Below the pieces are notes generated by a model. The model was given only the letters and a program-made list of their open reading frames with translations, searched no databases and was not told where the DNA came from. A stretch of DNA of 64,000 nt from Riptortus pedestris. Lineage: Eukaryota; Arthropoda; Insecta; Hemiptera; Alydidae. The stretch spans positions 177,382,501-177,446,500 of the forward strand of contig CM032228.1 of the NCBI GenBank assembly GCA_019009955.1, read 5' to 3'. Both the position numbers and the translations under genes were made by a program. Below, in pieces: positions 11,910 to 24,201 of this stretch (its first letter is position 1; each line of letters opens with the position of its first letter).

Positions 11910-12640
11910 CGCGAGTATTGACAAACAGTCTAGCGAATACGAAAGCTTGTGTGTTCACAACAGTTATTCTAAGCTGAGGATATTTTCCCTCTCAGCTGAG
12001 TTCTTTACGTTTTTTATTTATAAAAGTGGGGTGAGAAATCGATGTCCTCATTTTTTACAACTTAGAATAAACCGCAAAGGAGCCGTATCTCAGTAGTTTT
12101 ACGAGTTGTGCTTCCGTCGAAGGGCGCAAGGGTTCTTATAGTTAATCTTTCATATTCATTTATTGCTCAGGGCCAAATAAAACTCCTTTAGAATCAAAAG
12201 GGTGAGGTTTTACGACGACTCAACAGACGAATTAGGGGATTACGCTTTAATAACTTCATCCGGATTGGTTCAAATGTCTTTCATTTTTTTAAGCAACAAG
12301 CTCTTTTGCTCATTAAATGTGAGAATCTTCATGCTTATTTCTTCATGAGTCTGTATTAAGCCCAGAAATGAACTCTGAAACAATTTACCCTACAGAATAA
12401 CATATAAACTAAAACTATACTTAAGCATCTATTGTAACATAATATAACTTTGATTATAAAAAGAAAGGAAAATCTGAAGAATAATGCAATTTGAATTCGT
12501 GTTATAATAGTATGCAACCTCCCCCCCCCCTCTCAAGCCTCCGATTTTAGTTATTACTTCATGTAATCTTTAGTTTTTTCATGAAACTGATACAAGTTCA
12601 ATGTGGTGAAGATAAAAGAAAAATCATATAGTTTAGAACA
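11907..12640. other. Unassigned DNA
   Basis: AT-rich with a C-run at 12523-12532. Nothing recognised. Confidence 0.45.
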
Positions 12641-13063
12641 TTAAATCTTAAATGAGGACGTCACATCGATAAAATTTGCACACTTCTGAATTTTCATAGA
12701 AGTTCAATGAAAACATTATTTGTTATTAAAGCTTCGAACAATGTGTTTCATAATATATCAGCATATTTTTAATATGTCATTTTAGGAGTGGAGGTTCTCA
12801 AAAGGCTGAAAATTAAAAAATGGAAATATCTCGGTTAATATTCACGATAGAAAAAAAATTGTGTATAATAATATTTATAGTACAATAAATTTGCAATAAT
12901 ATTAGTTTTATACAATTTTTCGGTCCGTCGTATAATAAAGGAGGCATTTAAAATTTTTTGAATTAGCCCTCTAATCCATCGCCCTCCCCCCGTGCGATTA
13001 AAGAACATGAAATTTAGTTGTTCATAAAGCGTTTAAATATCGATTTTGGTAATGATCAAACAA

Positions 13064-13112
<49 letters not shown>
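12641..13112 (+). repeat. Family B repeat ending in (TA)n
   Basis: It contains ATATCTCGGTTAATATTCAC, the CAATTTTTCGGTCCGTCGTA block, CCCTCTAATCC, then TTTAAATATCGATTTTGGTA ATGATCAAACAAA and a TA tract at 13066-13111. The same order is seen at 25.6, 26.3, 52.1, 59.1 and 60.4 kb. Confidence 0.7.
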
Positions 13113-13113
<1 letters not shown>

Positions 13114-16100
13114 ACTCTGACGCAATCTAATTTGTAGAGATCTTTCAATTCCGCAACTAACACTTGATATTTTCTCAATTTCTCGGGAAAAGATTTTTGA
13201 ACGTTCTCACCATTTGGTACCGAAATATCGATGATTGCTGCTGATTTATTTTCTTAATTAATATTGATAATATTAAAATTATTGTGTTACCATTGCTTCA
13301 TCCCGATAAAGTTTAATTTTATTCATTCCTATTAATTTTTGGAATTGCAAATATAATTTGTTAATAAACCTTTTCTAGAGCTCAGAAACCTATTTTTCAA
13401 TTCTTTGCTACCGTGGAAGGACATTCTACCCTCTTTAGTAAGGAATCTTGTTCCATTCCTAAATAGAGTTACTACTCTAGTCGCTGAATACCTCATGGAT
13501 GAATAACATGAATAACTTCAAGTAACTCAGTGAAGGATTCCAAAATTAAAATTGCATTCATCGTTGTAAAAACTTCACATGTCTCTCTACTATAGGCAAC
13601 TTGTGCAATGGGTTTTATATCTTCATACCTGAAGAAATGATATAATTTAAAATAGATTTCATTGTCTAGACTCTTCATTTCTTTGATTTGGTTACTGTCT
13701 AATTATTTTCAGGCATTACTTCAATATTGCCTTGCCCGTCATTAATATTATATTATTATAAAATCGTTATGATGAAGACAATTTTGAACTAGTAAAGTCT
13801 GAATAACCCTAATATAAGAGTGCCAACAGTTGGCGCAGGTTGGCCACTCTAATTGTTGCAGTAATGGTAGCCGAGAGGGGAACTTGCGTTGTTAGCAACC
13901 ATAGCAATTGTAGACTGATAACTTTGCTCCAACTAGCTACGAAGGCTAGGCTACATTACTAATGAGTAGTATAGAAACAACGCCACCTGCAGGGCGAGTG
14001 GACTTGTAGCCTAAGTGTCAACTACCGAGCATTTGTCTCACCTGTTTCCAGAACTACATTAAAACTAATTTTGACACAAAAATTGATTGGTTAGCAACAT
14101 GAAAATACTATTACCAATATTATTCAATATTGCATTGAATAATGAATAAAATAATGTTTATGGGACCTTATTACATCATATCCTTTGATGGTTTTAATAA
14201 CAAAGAGATTTGATATAACTTATAACGAACGCTATTGTGAAAGTACTCTTAGGAACTATTAATACCGTAATATGCCTTTACATTTGTAACCTCATAATTT
14301 TATTTAGTCCTTACCTTTCAATTCGAGCTGACTTGCATTATAGAATTCTTCCTCCATTGTCCTCCCACTGATGCAAAGTTGAACAATAAAACCCTCACTG
14401 CCTCTTTTTTATATGACCGCAAGGCTGTTTCCATGAGGGATCGTTTTTTTTTAAGATCGTTAGTTTTTGATAAAAAAAATTAGTCCTTCTAGTTACATTT
14501 GATTCTTATTCTAGTGTTCGTTTTATTGGATGTTATAACAATTTTTATCCCTTTCTTTTTTATTATTTACATACTCTGTTCTTGTTTTATCTTGATAGAG
14601 GTTCACATACAAAAACATAAATAATTATGCTTCATGAAATGACCATTTGGTTAAATTTCCTTTTTTTTTTGTGTGTTTTCCTAAATTCCAACATTTTAAC
14701 GTTATTAGCCCTATGCATAAACTAGAAACCAATGCACATTTAAATTTACTCAGGTATGATTACGTGTTTTACCTTCTCCCTAACTAAGATAGAGAGTAAA
14801 AAAGTCTTGCTTGGGCTCAAGTTTACAATTATACTACTCCGTTTAATTATAATAAACAACAGAACAACTTACTTTGCCTATAATTTATTTTCCTTTACTA
14901 GTTACCTATACCAGTTAATTCCTAAATATCTTGTTTTTTTGTGTTTAAATATTAGCTGTCATCTTCTTAAACCTCAGGTCATAGAAATTATGCTTTGAAG
15001 AGGAATATATGAGACCATTATGAAACCGAAAAAAAATACTACTTTATCATTAAAGTGGGTAATGTTATATACTTTTCTTATGCCTATAAACTGTGTCTAC
15101 CGAATTTTACTTTAGTTTCTGGAATAATTCAAGCACCTTAGACAAGTAAGTAATGCTACAAATACTTAAATTTCGACTGGTCTTTCTCCAGTTGAAATAT
15201 TTTATGAGGAGGTGGTTCAGGTGTCAAATGGATTTTCTATGTCAGGAAAAATGAAGCATAAAAAATTATAAAAGAGAACAGGAGGAAATCGGTGGAAGAA
15301 GGATGACCGAATGCCGTAAAAAATCTCTGTTTTGTCCCTGTCACCATCCAGAACTTCTTGAAAATATTTGATTCAAGATATTTGAATTTTCAAAATTATT
15401 TCAATTTAATTGCTTATATTTAACTTGTTTTAGCATGTTTTATACTTCTGTTTCATTAATACGTTACTATGTCCATGTGTATTGTATTACTGTTACTTTA
15501 TTTAGTTTCTACAAAATATTTTTTTGAGCAGAACTAATAAATTTGCATTGCCTTGACCAGCTTTTCCAATGGATAGTTATAATTTCATAATATTTTTTAG
15601 AGATTAAAACACAGAGCTTCATATTTTTATCGAACAAACAGAAGTTTTAAGTTTTGAAAGTGTGTAATGAAACGAAATGAGGAGGATATGGTTTTCTATT
15701 AATGTAGAGAGCTGGAAATGGCAGAGTACTACCTGGTAATGACTATGTACGATACGACTTTTAAACTTTTATCATAAAATACTGATTCTCATTAAAATTG
15801 TGCACATGAGCGGAAAGCTTATATACCTGCTGGTTAAAAGGGGAAAAAAGTGGTTTGGTAAAAAGTTTTCTTGGGAAACGATGAATGTTTTTAAATGTTC
15901 ATAATAATAACTGAATGTTTATTTGTGTGTGTGTGTGTGTGTGTGTTTGGATATGTTTTACATGTTTGTTTACATTCATTAACATAATGAAGGCTTCTAA
16001 ATACTAGATACTAATGAACAAACCGGGCATTACAATTATTACTAACCTAACTAACAAGTTAAACTAATGAAATTGATCCTTCAGAAGAACAAAAACTACA

Positions 16101-16494
16101 CACAAAAAATGTAAGTACATATTAAATGTGACCAAGTTACACGACAAAAAACAATTCTAACCAAATAATGTTTATTTGAATGATATGATGCTCTCATCGA
16201 TTTCCTTTCAATAGTTTTAGAATATACGTGGTTGATCTCAGACAAATTTGTTATTGATCGACAAATAAATAATTTGAATTTCTAGGTCATACGTAGTTGT
16301 TAAATGTACAGAAATACGCAAGCGTACCTATTTTCAAATGTACCTCTATATGGAGGCTGCTACAGTGGCCGCTAATTGATAGGTTATATATGTTTCTTCA
16401 TACACATTTCTGTATGTACCTCTGCCTGTCAGTTAGACACTGCTCTGAAATATAACGGCAGGGGTATATTTCTGGTCGGGAACAATGTCAATGG
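13113..16494. other. AT-rich DNA with one GC-richer island
   Basis: At 13820-14050 the GC content is higher than around it, with an imperfect inverted repeat (AGAGTGCCAAC / GTTGGCCACTCT). A CACCATCCAGAACTTCTTG fragment at 15341 resembles the right end of the 2179 element. (GT)n lies at 15924-15945. No gene was recognised. Confidence 0.4.
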
Positions 16495-16762
16495 AGTTGG
16501 CCCGAATTGTGGGATAATACTGTGAGTTTTCACGTTTGACAAATTTTAATTAAATTAAATATTAGTACATTACTTGTGAAAGTAACGTAAACCAATATTT
16601 ATGATAAATTTACGAACGTTGCAACGCTAATTTTTGTGTCATGTATATGAACAATTAATTAATTTAGCAAAATGTAGTAATGTCTCTGTTCAGTTGTTAT
16701 TCTGCATTTACGGTAGTTGTATAAAATGAGTACCGTGTATCTTGAATGGCTAACAATGAAGA
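16495..16762 (+). repeat. Left direct repeat flanking the minisatellite
   Basis: Blocks GGCCCGAATT, GAGTTTTCACGTTT, GTAAACCAATATT, AATGTCTCTGTTCAGTTGTT and GTGTATCTTGAATGGCT recur in the same order at 18834-19112. Divergence is high but the order is kept. These may be two copies of one old dispersed element. Confidence 0.7.
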
Positions 16763-16842
16763 TTGAGAGTATGATTAGAAATCTATCGTTTGCGGCAAGT
16801 ACTCAGGTGCTATATTAAACATTACAAAAAGTAGTATATGAA

Positions 16843-18330
16843 AACATTACAACGGGGACTATATTAAATATTACAACAAGGACTATATCAAACATTACAA
16901 CAGGGACTATATCAAACATTACAACAGGGACTATATCAAACATTACAACAGGGACTATATCAAACATTACAACAGGGACTATATCAAACATTACAACAGG
17001 GACTATATCAAACATTACAACAGGGACTATATCAAACATTACAACAGGGACTATATCAAACATTACAACAGGGACTATATCAAACATTACAACAGGGACT
17101 ATATCAAACATTACAACAGGGACTATATCAAACATTACAACAGGGACTATATCAAACATTACAACAGGGACTATATCAAACATTACAACAGGGACTATAT
17201 CAAACATTACAACAGGGACTATATCAAACATTACAACAGGCACTATATCAAACATTACAACAGGGACTATATCAAAGTTTACAACAGGGACTATATCAAA
17301 CATTACAACAGGGACTATATCAAACATTACAACAGGGACTATATCAAACATTACAACAGGGACTATATCAAACATTACAACAGGGACTATATCAAACATT
17401 ACAACAGGGACTATATCAAACATTACAACAGGGACTATATCAAACATTACAACAGGGACTATATCAAACATTACAACAGGGACTATATCAAACATTACAA
17501 CAGGGACTATATCAAACATTACAACAGGGACTATATCAAACATTACAACAGGGACTATATCAAACATTACAACAGGGACTATATCAAACATTAAAACAGG
17601 GACTATATCAAACATTACAACAGGGACTATATCAAACATTACAACAGGGACTATATCAAACATTACAACAGGGACTATATCAAACATTACAACAGGGACT
17701 ATATCAAACATTACAACAGGGACTATATCAAACATTACAACAGGGACTATATCAAACATTACAACAGGGACTATATCAAACATTACAACAGGGACTATAT
17801 CAAACATTACAACAAGGACTATATCAAACATTACAACAGGGACTATATCAAACATTACAACAGGGACTATATCAAACATTACAACAGGGACTATATCAAA
17901 CATTACAACAGGGACTATATCAAACATTACAACAGGGACTATATCAAACATTACAACAGGGACTATATCAAACATTACAACAGGGACTATATCAAACATT
18001 ACAACAGGGACTATATCAAACATTACAACAGGGACTATATCAAACATTACAACAGGGACTATATCAAACATTACAACAGGGACTATATCAAACATTACAA
18101 CAGGGACTATATCAAACATTACAACAGGGACTATATCAAACATTACAACAGGGACTATATCAAACATTACAACAGGGACTATATCAAACATTACAACAAG
18201 GACTATATCAAACATTACAACAGGGACTATATCAAACATTACAACAAGCACTATATCAAACATTACAACAGGGACTATATCAAACATTACAACAGGGACT
18301 ATATCAAACATTACAACAAGGACTATATCA
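16843..18330. repeat. 62-unit minisatellite, 24-bp period
   Basis: The unit starts AACATTACAACAGGG and ends ACTATATCA. The array is 1488 bases, exactly 62 x 24, and the phase never shifts, so there are no indels. Only scattered substitutions occur, for example near 17241, 17277, 17594, 17815, 18199 and 18249, plus decayed edge units. Because 24 is divisible by three and few frames of the unit hold stops, all three plus frames and one minus frame stay open. The minus-strand frame (a repeated MFDIVPVV octapeptide, 16815-18311) is therefore almost surely not a gene. Confidence 0.97.
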
Positions 18331-18833
18331 AAGATTACATTGGTTTATGGAAACCTTACAATTTAAAAGTTCTGACTCAGGAAGGTTATATAGTAATCCT
18401 AAGATTTGTTCCTGTAATTTTTTTCTATAAGGCATGGGCCAGAGAAACTATATGATATTTGAGGGAGTTCATACCCAGTAGGTTTAAATAGAATTTTATC
18501 CAAACCTTAGAGTCTTATTTATGTGTATTCAATGTGCCAGGGAAAAATAATTGCAATATCTGTGAAATAAACTGCTTCTCTCGTGACGTTATACACACAC
18601 AAAAAAAAGGAATAGAGAGATGCTCTTGTAACACTTTTACAAAAATGAGTTATTTATAGCTCAAACAGTGTCAGGTTGAATCAAACGTTGATTTGGCCCT
18701 CGCAATGGCACTCATACATAACCAGCCTGGAAGATTAGATTAACAGTTTTGAATGTCTAGTTTTTAGTTTTTGTTTCTCTCTCTTTTTATCCATTCGTCG
18801 TGAGGTAGCTAAAATAAAATTTCCCGGTAGAAG

Positions 18834-19112
18834 GTTGACCCGAATTCCCGGGTAGGGGGTCCCCCGAGTTTTCATGTTTCTTAAATCTTATTTAAATTAA
18901 TTGTTAGTTATTTAGTTGTGAAATAAATGTGAACCAATATTATTTTACCAACGCAGTAACTCTAATTCTCAGAAGTCATATCATTATGTAAACAATTAAT
19001 TCATCATTATGTTCCTAAATAAATAAATTAATGTCTCTGTCCTGTTGTTATTCTGTATTTACAGGAATTGCTCAGAATGAGTTTGGTGTATCTTGAATGG
19101 CTTACAAGAAAG
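18834..19112 (+). repeat. Right direct repeat flanking the minisatellite
   Basis: Second copy of the segment at 16495-16762, about 2.34 kb downstream in the same orientation. It is diverged by substitutions and small gaps. Confidence 0.7.
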
Positions 19113-19915
19113 GTCTTCAGTTTCCACGATCTGCAATATTTTCCTAAATAGTAAACTCTAACCCTTCACTTATCTCATATGTGGACCACATGACTTCCTT
19201 GTCGTACTATTAATTAAATAAAATGTTTTGATGCACTTAATATACTTGTAGGGGGGGGGGCTTGTAGGGTAAACAGGATTTCATTTAAACGCTATATACA
19301 TTATTACCATTCAAATGCATACGATCAAAAAATGCAATTGGACATAATTTATATATTTTCTTATAATAAAAAACTTCGGTTCCATATAATTTTTTGTTCT
19401 CGAGTGCTCTAATTTGCAATTTTAACTCCCCCCCCCATTTAGTCAATTTTGATCCAAAAAGGGGTAAGTGACGGTACAAAAGTCGTGAATGTGAAACTTG
19501 AACAATCTATGAGTCGTCGTTTCTGAGTTATGCGGGATACGTTATGGGGTTTGTACATTCATACATTCGTCAAAATGGGGTTCAGGGAACGTCAAAACGA
19601 ATAATTCATTTGAAATCTGACATCGCCAAACATTTTCGTTCGATTAAAATACTTTCTTTACTTCCTAGAATGAAGTAAAATTGATTAGTTTTCATTACCG
19701 TCATTTTCTATTTTCTAGACAGGTATTTTCCTAATGTGAAATCTGAGTTTGATATGAGTGTGGAATTTAGGAATATTTTAGTGGTGAACTTACAAATGAA
19801 ATTAATAGCTTTCTAAAAGATAAGAAAAGGGTGGTAACTTATAGATAAACCGCCACCATGGTAACAGTTACAAAAAGGATAAATTAGTTAAAACAAATAA
19901 AACATAAAATTTTAT
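19113..19915. other. AT-rich DNA, nothing recognised
   Basis: A G-run at 19252-19260 and a C-run near 19428 are the only notable points. Confidence 0.5.
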
Positions 19916-20143
19916 CGGGGCTCGAGAGAGCCATGTGAGTCAATGCGTTAGCCTTCATTGAACATGGTAAACCTGTGGCGAGTTTGATTCCCGTCTGGGC
20001 AATAGGCAATAGCGACGAACTCATTAATTATAATACCTAGCCCCACCCTCGCTGAAAAAGAATGACAACCTGTAGATAACTCGTCCCAGTTAATTATTAT
20101 AGCAAAACCTTGCACGATAATAAATAATAATAATATTTTTAGG
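19916..20143 (+). mobile_element. tRNA-derived SINE, copy 1
   Basis: The tRNA-like head starts GGGGCTCGAG and has a B-box-like GAGTTTGATTCCC at 19980-19992. The body carries GACGAACTCATTAA, CCCCACCCTCGCTGA and AACCTGTAGATAACTCGTCC, and it ends in (AATAAT)n. The body blocks recur in copies at 29.6, 31.5, 37.5, 42.3 and 47.5 kb. RNA polymerase III transcription is expected for such elements but this copy has decayed boxes. Confidence 0.75.
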
Positions 20144-22130
20144 TTGTTACAGATGGAAAAAATAAACGCCTTAGATGAATAATTGACAATTCTCTCAAAA
20201 TAGTGGTTTCAATTCCTTCACGATTATATTATGTACCACTCATTTGAAAAATAACATAATGTACATTCAATTTAATCAAAAGTCCGAAACTGCTGATCTC
20301 TTTGTGTAAAAAATGCACTACAATCGCCATCCCTTTAAGCTCCTTCTTGTGACAAAAGGCCTCTAAACCCATCAGGCTTTATCTGATAAAGCTATTTAGA
20401 GACAATCATTTTATTGATATAAGTTATACGCTAATAAGTGGGCAAGGAGACTAGAAAAATTGTATATTACGAATGTCCACCTTATAAATAAAATTATTCG
20501 ACATATTCAAAAAAATGAAACGAAGTTATTCGCTGTGTTATCCCAGGAACTGAATGAAACTCACTTTCCAATTGACTAAAAGAGGAAAAAAAGGTCTTTT
20601 GATATTATATAATAATGGAGTTTGAATACTAGGACTTTTCACTCACTCTCTTTGTAATTATTCATCTGCTCAATTATAGGATTCATTTAGTGCAGGCGTA
20701 TTTGGAGGTTTCCTTTTTTTCAGCTTTCTTTTCCTTAACTCAACAGAAGATGTTGAATTAAGGAACTCATTAACAAATGTCAATAGAGGGCGGACAACAA
20801 ATTATATTATTAAGAGGTGCAGTAATATCCCTGCGTTTATCTAATTATTCGTCGAGCAAAACTCTAATTACAATGTTTTTTGGTCGAACAATTTTTTTGA
20901 GACATTTAATAAGACATGAGATGTATTTTCCACTAGACCCCAGGGTGCTCTTCGGCAGAGAAGCAGTAGGAAGTCAAATCTGTGATTATGTAGGCTCAGT
21001 TCTAAGAAAGCTGGCAAAAAAGTAATTGAAATGTTGTGAAGGAAAACATTAGTTGTTTAAGGTATCGTTCTTGATGTATTTTCACTATTGATCTTCTTGG
21101 ATAATAAAAAAGATTGATTCTCTAGACAATACTGAGTGAGTCGTAATCCAAATTTAAACAATTTTCCTCCACTTCTATCATGTGAAACAGTGCATTTTTC
21201 TAAAAAAATAAAAATAACTTCACCACAACCTGTAGGAATACTTTGAAGTCTGAGAGTTTACAAAACCTTCAATTTGTCATAATTTGTAGGATATTCAATT
21301 ACAATAAGCCTCCAGATACTTTCTTGCAGGCTATGTGCGTATCCTCTTTATAGTCATCAAACAATCCGTTTTCCTTGTAAATGATTTCTACATTTCTTTG
21401 ATTCTTCTTGAATTCGATTGATTATGCATTGGATGCACCCTTCACTAACATACCAAGCTTCGTTGAAATGTTGGAAAAACTACCATTCTAATTATCCTAT
21501 GGCGTCAGGGAACTGTGTGAATGTCTCAACCGTAGATGACTGCTATTATTTGTGCTCTAGTGGAAAGCGGAGTGATTGAAATGCCCAAAAAACATGGGTA
21601 CCTCGTTAACAGTTTATGCCACATTGTTTGCTGTTGGGCTCAATTCCCTCAAAGAAAAGTTGGAGGCTAAATATAGTACTGAACAATATAATGCAAAAAA
21701 AAGTCAGCTATTGTCCAAATATTTATGTATTTTGATTTCTATTGGATATTTCTGACAATTAGATTAGTCTCCAGTTTAGGGGTATCATTAGTCTACACAG
21801 GTGCTAAAAGTTCAATTGACTGTACATGTTGTAATGTGGTAAGTAAGATGGCATGACTTTGTGCAATGGCTACTCCAACCTTCAAATTCCACGGGAAAGC
21901 ATTTCTATTTCATCCAGTCAACGAAGGGTGACGGTGCAAAGAGAAATAAATCTTCGATACGAAAGTACTGACTTGCTTTAACATTGGTCATTGAATTAGT
22001 ATGGATGTAGAGAGTAAGCCTGACGTAGTAGTTCAAGAAAACTAGTGTGCCTGTGATTCAAAATATAATTACTAGTATTCTGATTGGTGCTTCACCAAGT
22101 AAAATAATTGCCAGAAGGTTCGTAAATATG

Positions 22131-22170
<40 letters not shown>

Positions 22171-22746
22171 ATTGAGTTATATAAAATGCCATTTAAATGT
22201 CATTTTATTATCCGGAATATATTATTAGATTAAATTGAAGAAGACTGTCGTCAATTAAGCTTGAGATTCTGCAAATAATATTAAACAGTTTGTACGAACT
22301 CATCTTTTTGCTAACACCTCAAATAATAACTTATGCTTTAAAAGAGTTACAGTGCTTAATAAATTCTAGTTTGTACAATTGAAAATTTTAATTTTTTAAT
22401 TTTACAGTTTAATTAAAGAGACGCAGCAATTCTATTATGCTTTTTACTACTGAATCAGATTTCATATTTTTTTTAACAATACTCATTTTTAGTACGTATT
22501 TAACTAAATACACCATTGCAATTGTAGGGCACGTGGTCATCTCAGGCTGGTGGATTCATAAATGGAGCGTATCAAAAATATCTGTACTGTTGATAGCTAG
22601 TTTCTTTTAATATCACATAGATTGCTTTCTGAGCTATATAATAGTTAATTATATAACAAGTTTAAGTTGAAAAGGTTGGCGTAAAAATTAGAATTTCTTT
22701 CATTTATACAAACTTTAAAAATATATTTTTAACATAGGTCCTGTAG
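20144..22746. other. Unassigned DNA with a (GT)n tract
   Basis: (GT)n lies at 22133-22168. An open frame of 82 codons at 20777-21025 (plus) starts with ATG but shows no motif I recognise and no splice or repeat context. It is unproven. Confidence 0.4.
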
Positions 22747-22932
22747 AAAGCGGAGGCGGTGTTGCAGTTACTGAACCCTGTTAGCAATATAAAAATAGTT
22801 CAGAGTAGACCTACAGAAATATGTCGCATTTGCGGTTTAAGGCAGCATAATTCCCGAACGTTAAATGTCAATTCAGTTTGTAGGTGTTCAAGACGAGATC
22901 ATCATGCCTGCTGTATATATATCAATAAAAGG
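22747..22932 (+). pseudogene. Possible cysteine-rich exon or transposon remnant, unknown
   Basis: After a TGTAG that could be a splice acceptor, a 62-codon frame stays open to AAAAG/GTAAAA, a possible donor; without splicing it meets TAA at 22933. The translation has CRICG, fifteen residues between the second and third cysteines, then VCRCSRRDHHACC. The spacing of paired Cys and His residues suggests a zinc-binding fold. I do not recognise the family. The 15-residue gap is like that of the piggyBac C-terminal cysteine domain, but the rest does not fit. There is no start codon in frame, so it can only be an internal exon or a fragment. Confidence 0.35.
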
Positions 22933-22935
22933 TAA

Positions 22936-23475
22936 AATATTATTTTGGGGCGGAAAACTGATTGAAATTGAGTAAAATCAAAGTTTACAAGGCATCAATG
23001 TACTATCTTCATATAAAGGATGAAGAACGGGACATAGATCTGACTATTTTCATATACATTGTTTGGTTATATATTCCAGTACGTGTAAAATCTGCTTATT
23101 TTACGCAATAACTACATGAATGACATTTTAATGGTCTCATGGTTTTGCCACTTTACTGTTGTTGCTGATGGCCAATTTGACCATTCCTTTGTCGCTCGAA
23201 ATCCCATTCTATCACAAATCTTAAGTGCTCTCCTATCTTCTTCGTGAAAGATCGCGTTTCTTTATCCCATAGAACACATTACTGGTCATATTAAAACTTA
23301 TAACAATATTCTCCTATCATATATTAATCTATTTGAAGTTATATTTACGTACAATTTATGCTAAAAAGTCTAATCTGGATAAGTTGGTTACCTTACCTAG
23401 CGAACTAGGGATTTTATTTACTGAGTCTTTTATCAAATAAATTACTTAAGCATGAGTGGTGTTGGAACCCACGTA
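22936..23475. other. Unassigned DNA
   Basis: On the minus strand at about 23140-23260 there is an open stretch with several Trp and charged residues, but no motif. Nothing firm. Confidence 0.35.
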
Positions 23476-23487
23476 TTAACCTTCCAG

Positions 23488-23512
23488 TGGTAACGTTGGG
23501 TCCCACAGGCCC
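23488..23512 (+). promoter_or_regulatory. piggyBac subterminal motif, left
   Basis: GTGGTAACGTTGGGTCCCAC then AGGCCC. GGGTCCCACAGGCCC is near-palindromic. This is a likely transposase-binding site by comparison with other subterminal repeats. Confidence 0.55.
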
Positions 23513-23668
23513 ATAATTTCCTTTTCATCATAATTACACCCTTAAAAATTGTCTTATTGTTATAATCTCTCATATAGTCTCTTTAGAACTCCAGTCAAAA
23601 CCTGTCATGATTTCATTTATTGTTTACCCCCAATCAGTTATCAGCAATCGTCCATTGAAGTGTGTCTA

Positions 23669-23696
23669 GGGTCCCACAGACCCGACGTTACCACTA
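23669..23696 (-). promoter_or_regulatory. piggyBac internal motif, inverted, just before the ATG
   Basis: GGGTCCCACAGACCC followed by GACGTTACCACT is the reverse of the left motif. It ends about 18 bases before the start codon at 23715, so transposase bound there might repress its own gene. That role is inference. Confidence 0.5.
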
Positions 23697-23714
23697 AAGT
23701 GACTTATTTTCAAA

Positions 23715-23903
23715 ATGGCTTCACCATCAAAACTGGAAATTTTCGATCTAAATAAAGAAGTAGACGTTATTAAACTTCATAAAATGTTAGAAGAAGAAGA
23801 AATGGCATTGAATGAAATTTTATTATCAAGTGATGATGAGGATACTGATCCTAATTATTGTGAAGTTTCTGATCACGATTTGGAGAGTGAAGAAGAGTAT
23901 CAT
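23715..23903 (+). CDS. piggyBac-type transposase, first coding exon
   Basis: 63 codons from ATG to CAT, followed by GTAAGT, a consensus splice donor that leaves the exon in phase 0. The translation starts MASPSKLEIF and carries an acidic stretch (SSDDEDTD, DHDLESEEE), typical of the N-terminal region of piggyBac/PGBD transposases ahead of the catalytic domain. Reading through the donor gives an 81-codon frame that soon stops. The TTAA-bounded element around it and the cysteine domain at 24094-24186 support the assignment. The DNA-cutting core is absent, so any product would lack transposition activity, though a short acidic protein could still be made. Confidence 0.7.
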
Positions 23904-24093
23904 GTAAGTATTATATTTATTTGCATTTATAATCCTCAGTTAGTAACCAAACAAAAGTGATTGTTACAGTAATACTATTGTTAAATTGTAATTTTTAAAT
24001 AATAGGTATTATTATTTAATTGAGCAGGGCCCTTGCTCAAAAGTATAGCGGCTCTACAGCGCCGAAATTGCAGCCTCCTGAACCAAACAACGT

Positions 24094-24186
24094 GGGCGAT
24101 GTGCTTATTGCAATGACATCAAAAGCAGATATTATTGTTCCAAATGTTATGTATATATATGCCTAAAACATGCAGATATGATTTAA
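24094..24186 (+). pseudogene. piggyBac transposase C-terminal cysteine domain (remnant)
   Basis: In one frame the sequence reads GRCAYCNDIKSRYYCSKC, then YVYICLKH, ending ADMI and TAA at 24184-24186. The C-x2-C, C-x2-C and C-x4... x2-H spacing is that of the C-terminal zinc-binding domain with which piggyBac transposases contact their ends. The frame meets TGA a few codons upstream and does not connect to the first exon by an obvious splice site, so it is a broken 3' piece. An AATAAA follows at 24196-24201. Confidence 0.75.
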
Positions 24187-24195
24187 CCTGATTGT

Positions 24196-24201
24196 AATAA
24201 A
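24196..24201 (+). terminator. Polyadenylation signal of the piggyBac remnant
   Basis: AATAAA ten bases after the transposase stop codon. The placement fits, but such hexamers are common in AT-rich DNA. Confidence 0.4.

Noticed and set aside
16815..18311. 498-codon minus-strand ORF made of repeated MFDIVPVV
   Set aside because: It is the 24-bp minisatellite read in a stop-free frame. Three plus-strand frames are equally open, and there is no start context, splice site or non-repeat domain.
16843..18330. CRISPR array
   Set aside because: The units are contiguous with no spacers, and the DNA is eukaryotic.
19916..20000. True tRNA gene
   Set aside because: Only the B box is recognisable, no cloverleaf closes, and the sequence belongs to a SINE with several copies.
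20777..21025. 82-codon ORF as a gene
   Set aside because: No recognised domain, no repeat or splice context, and its length is within chance expectation for 64 kb.
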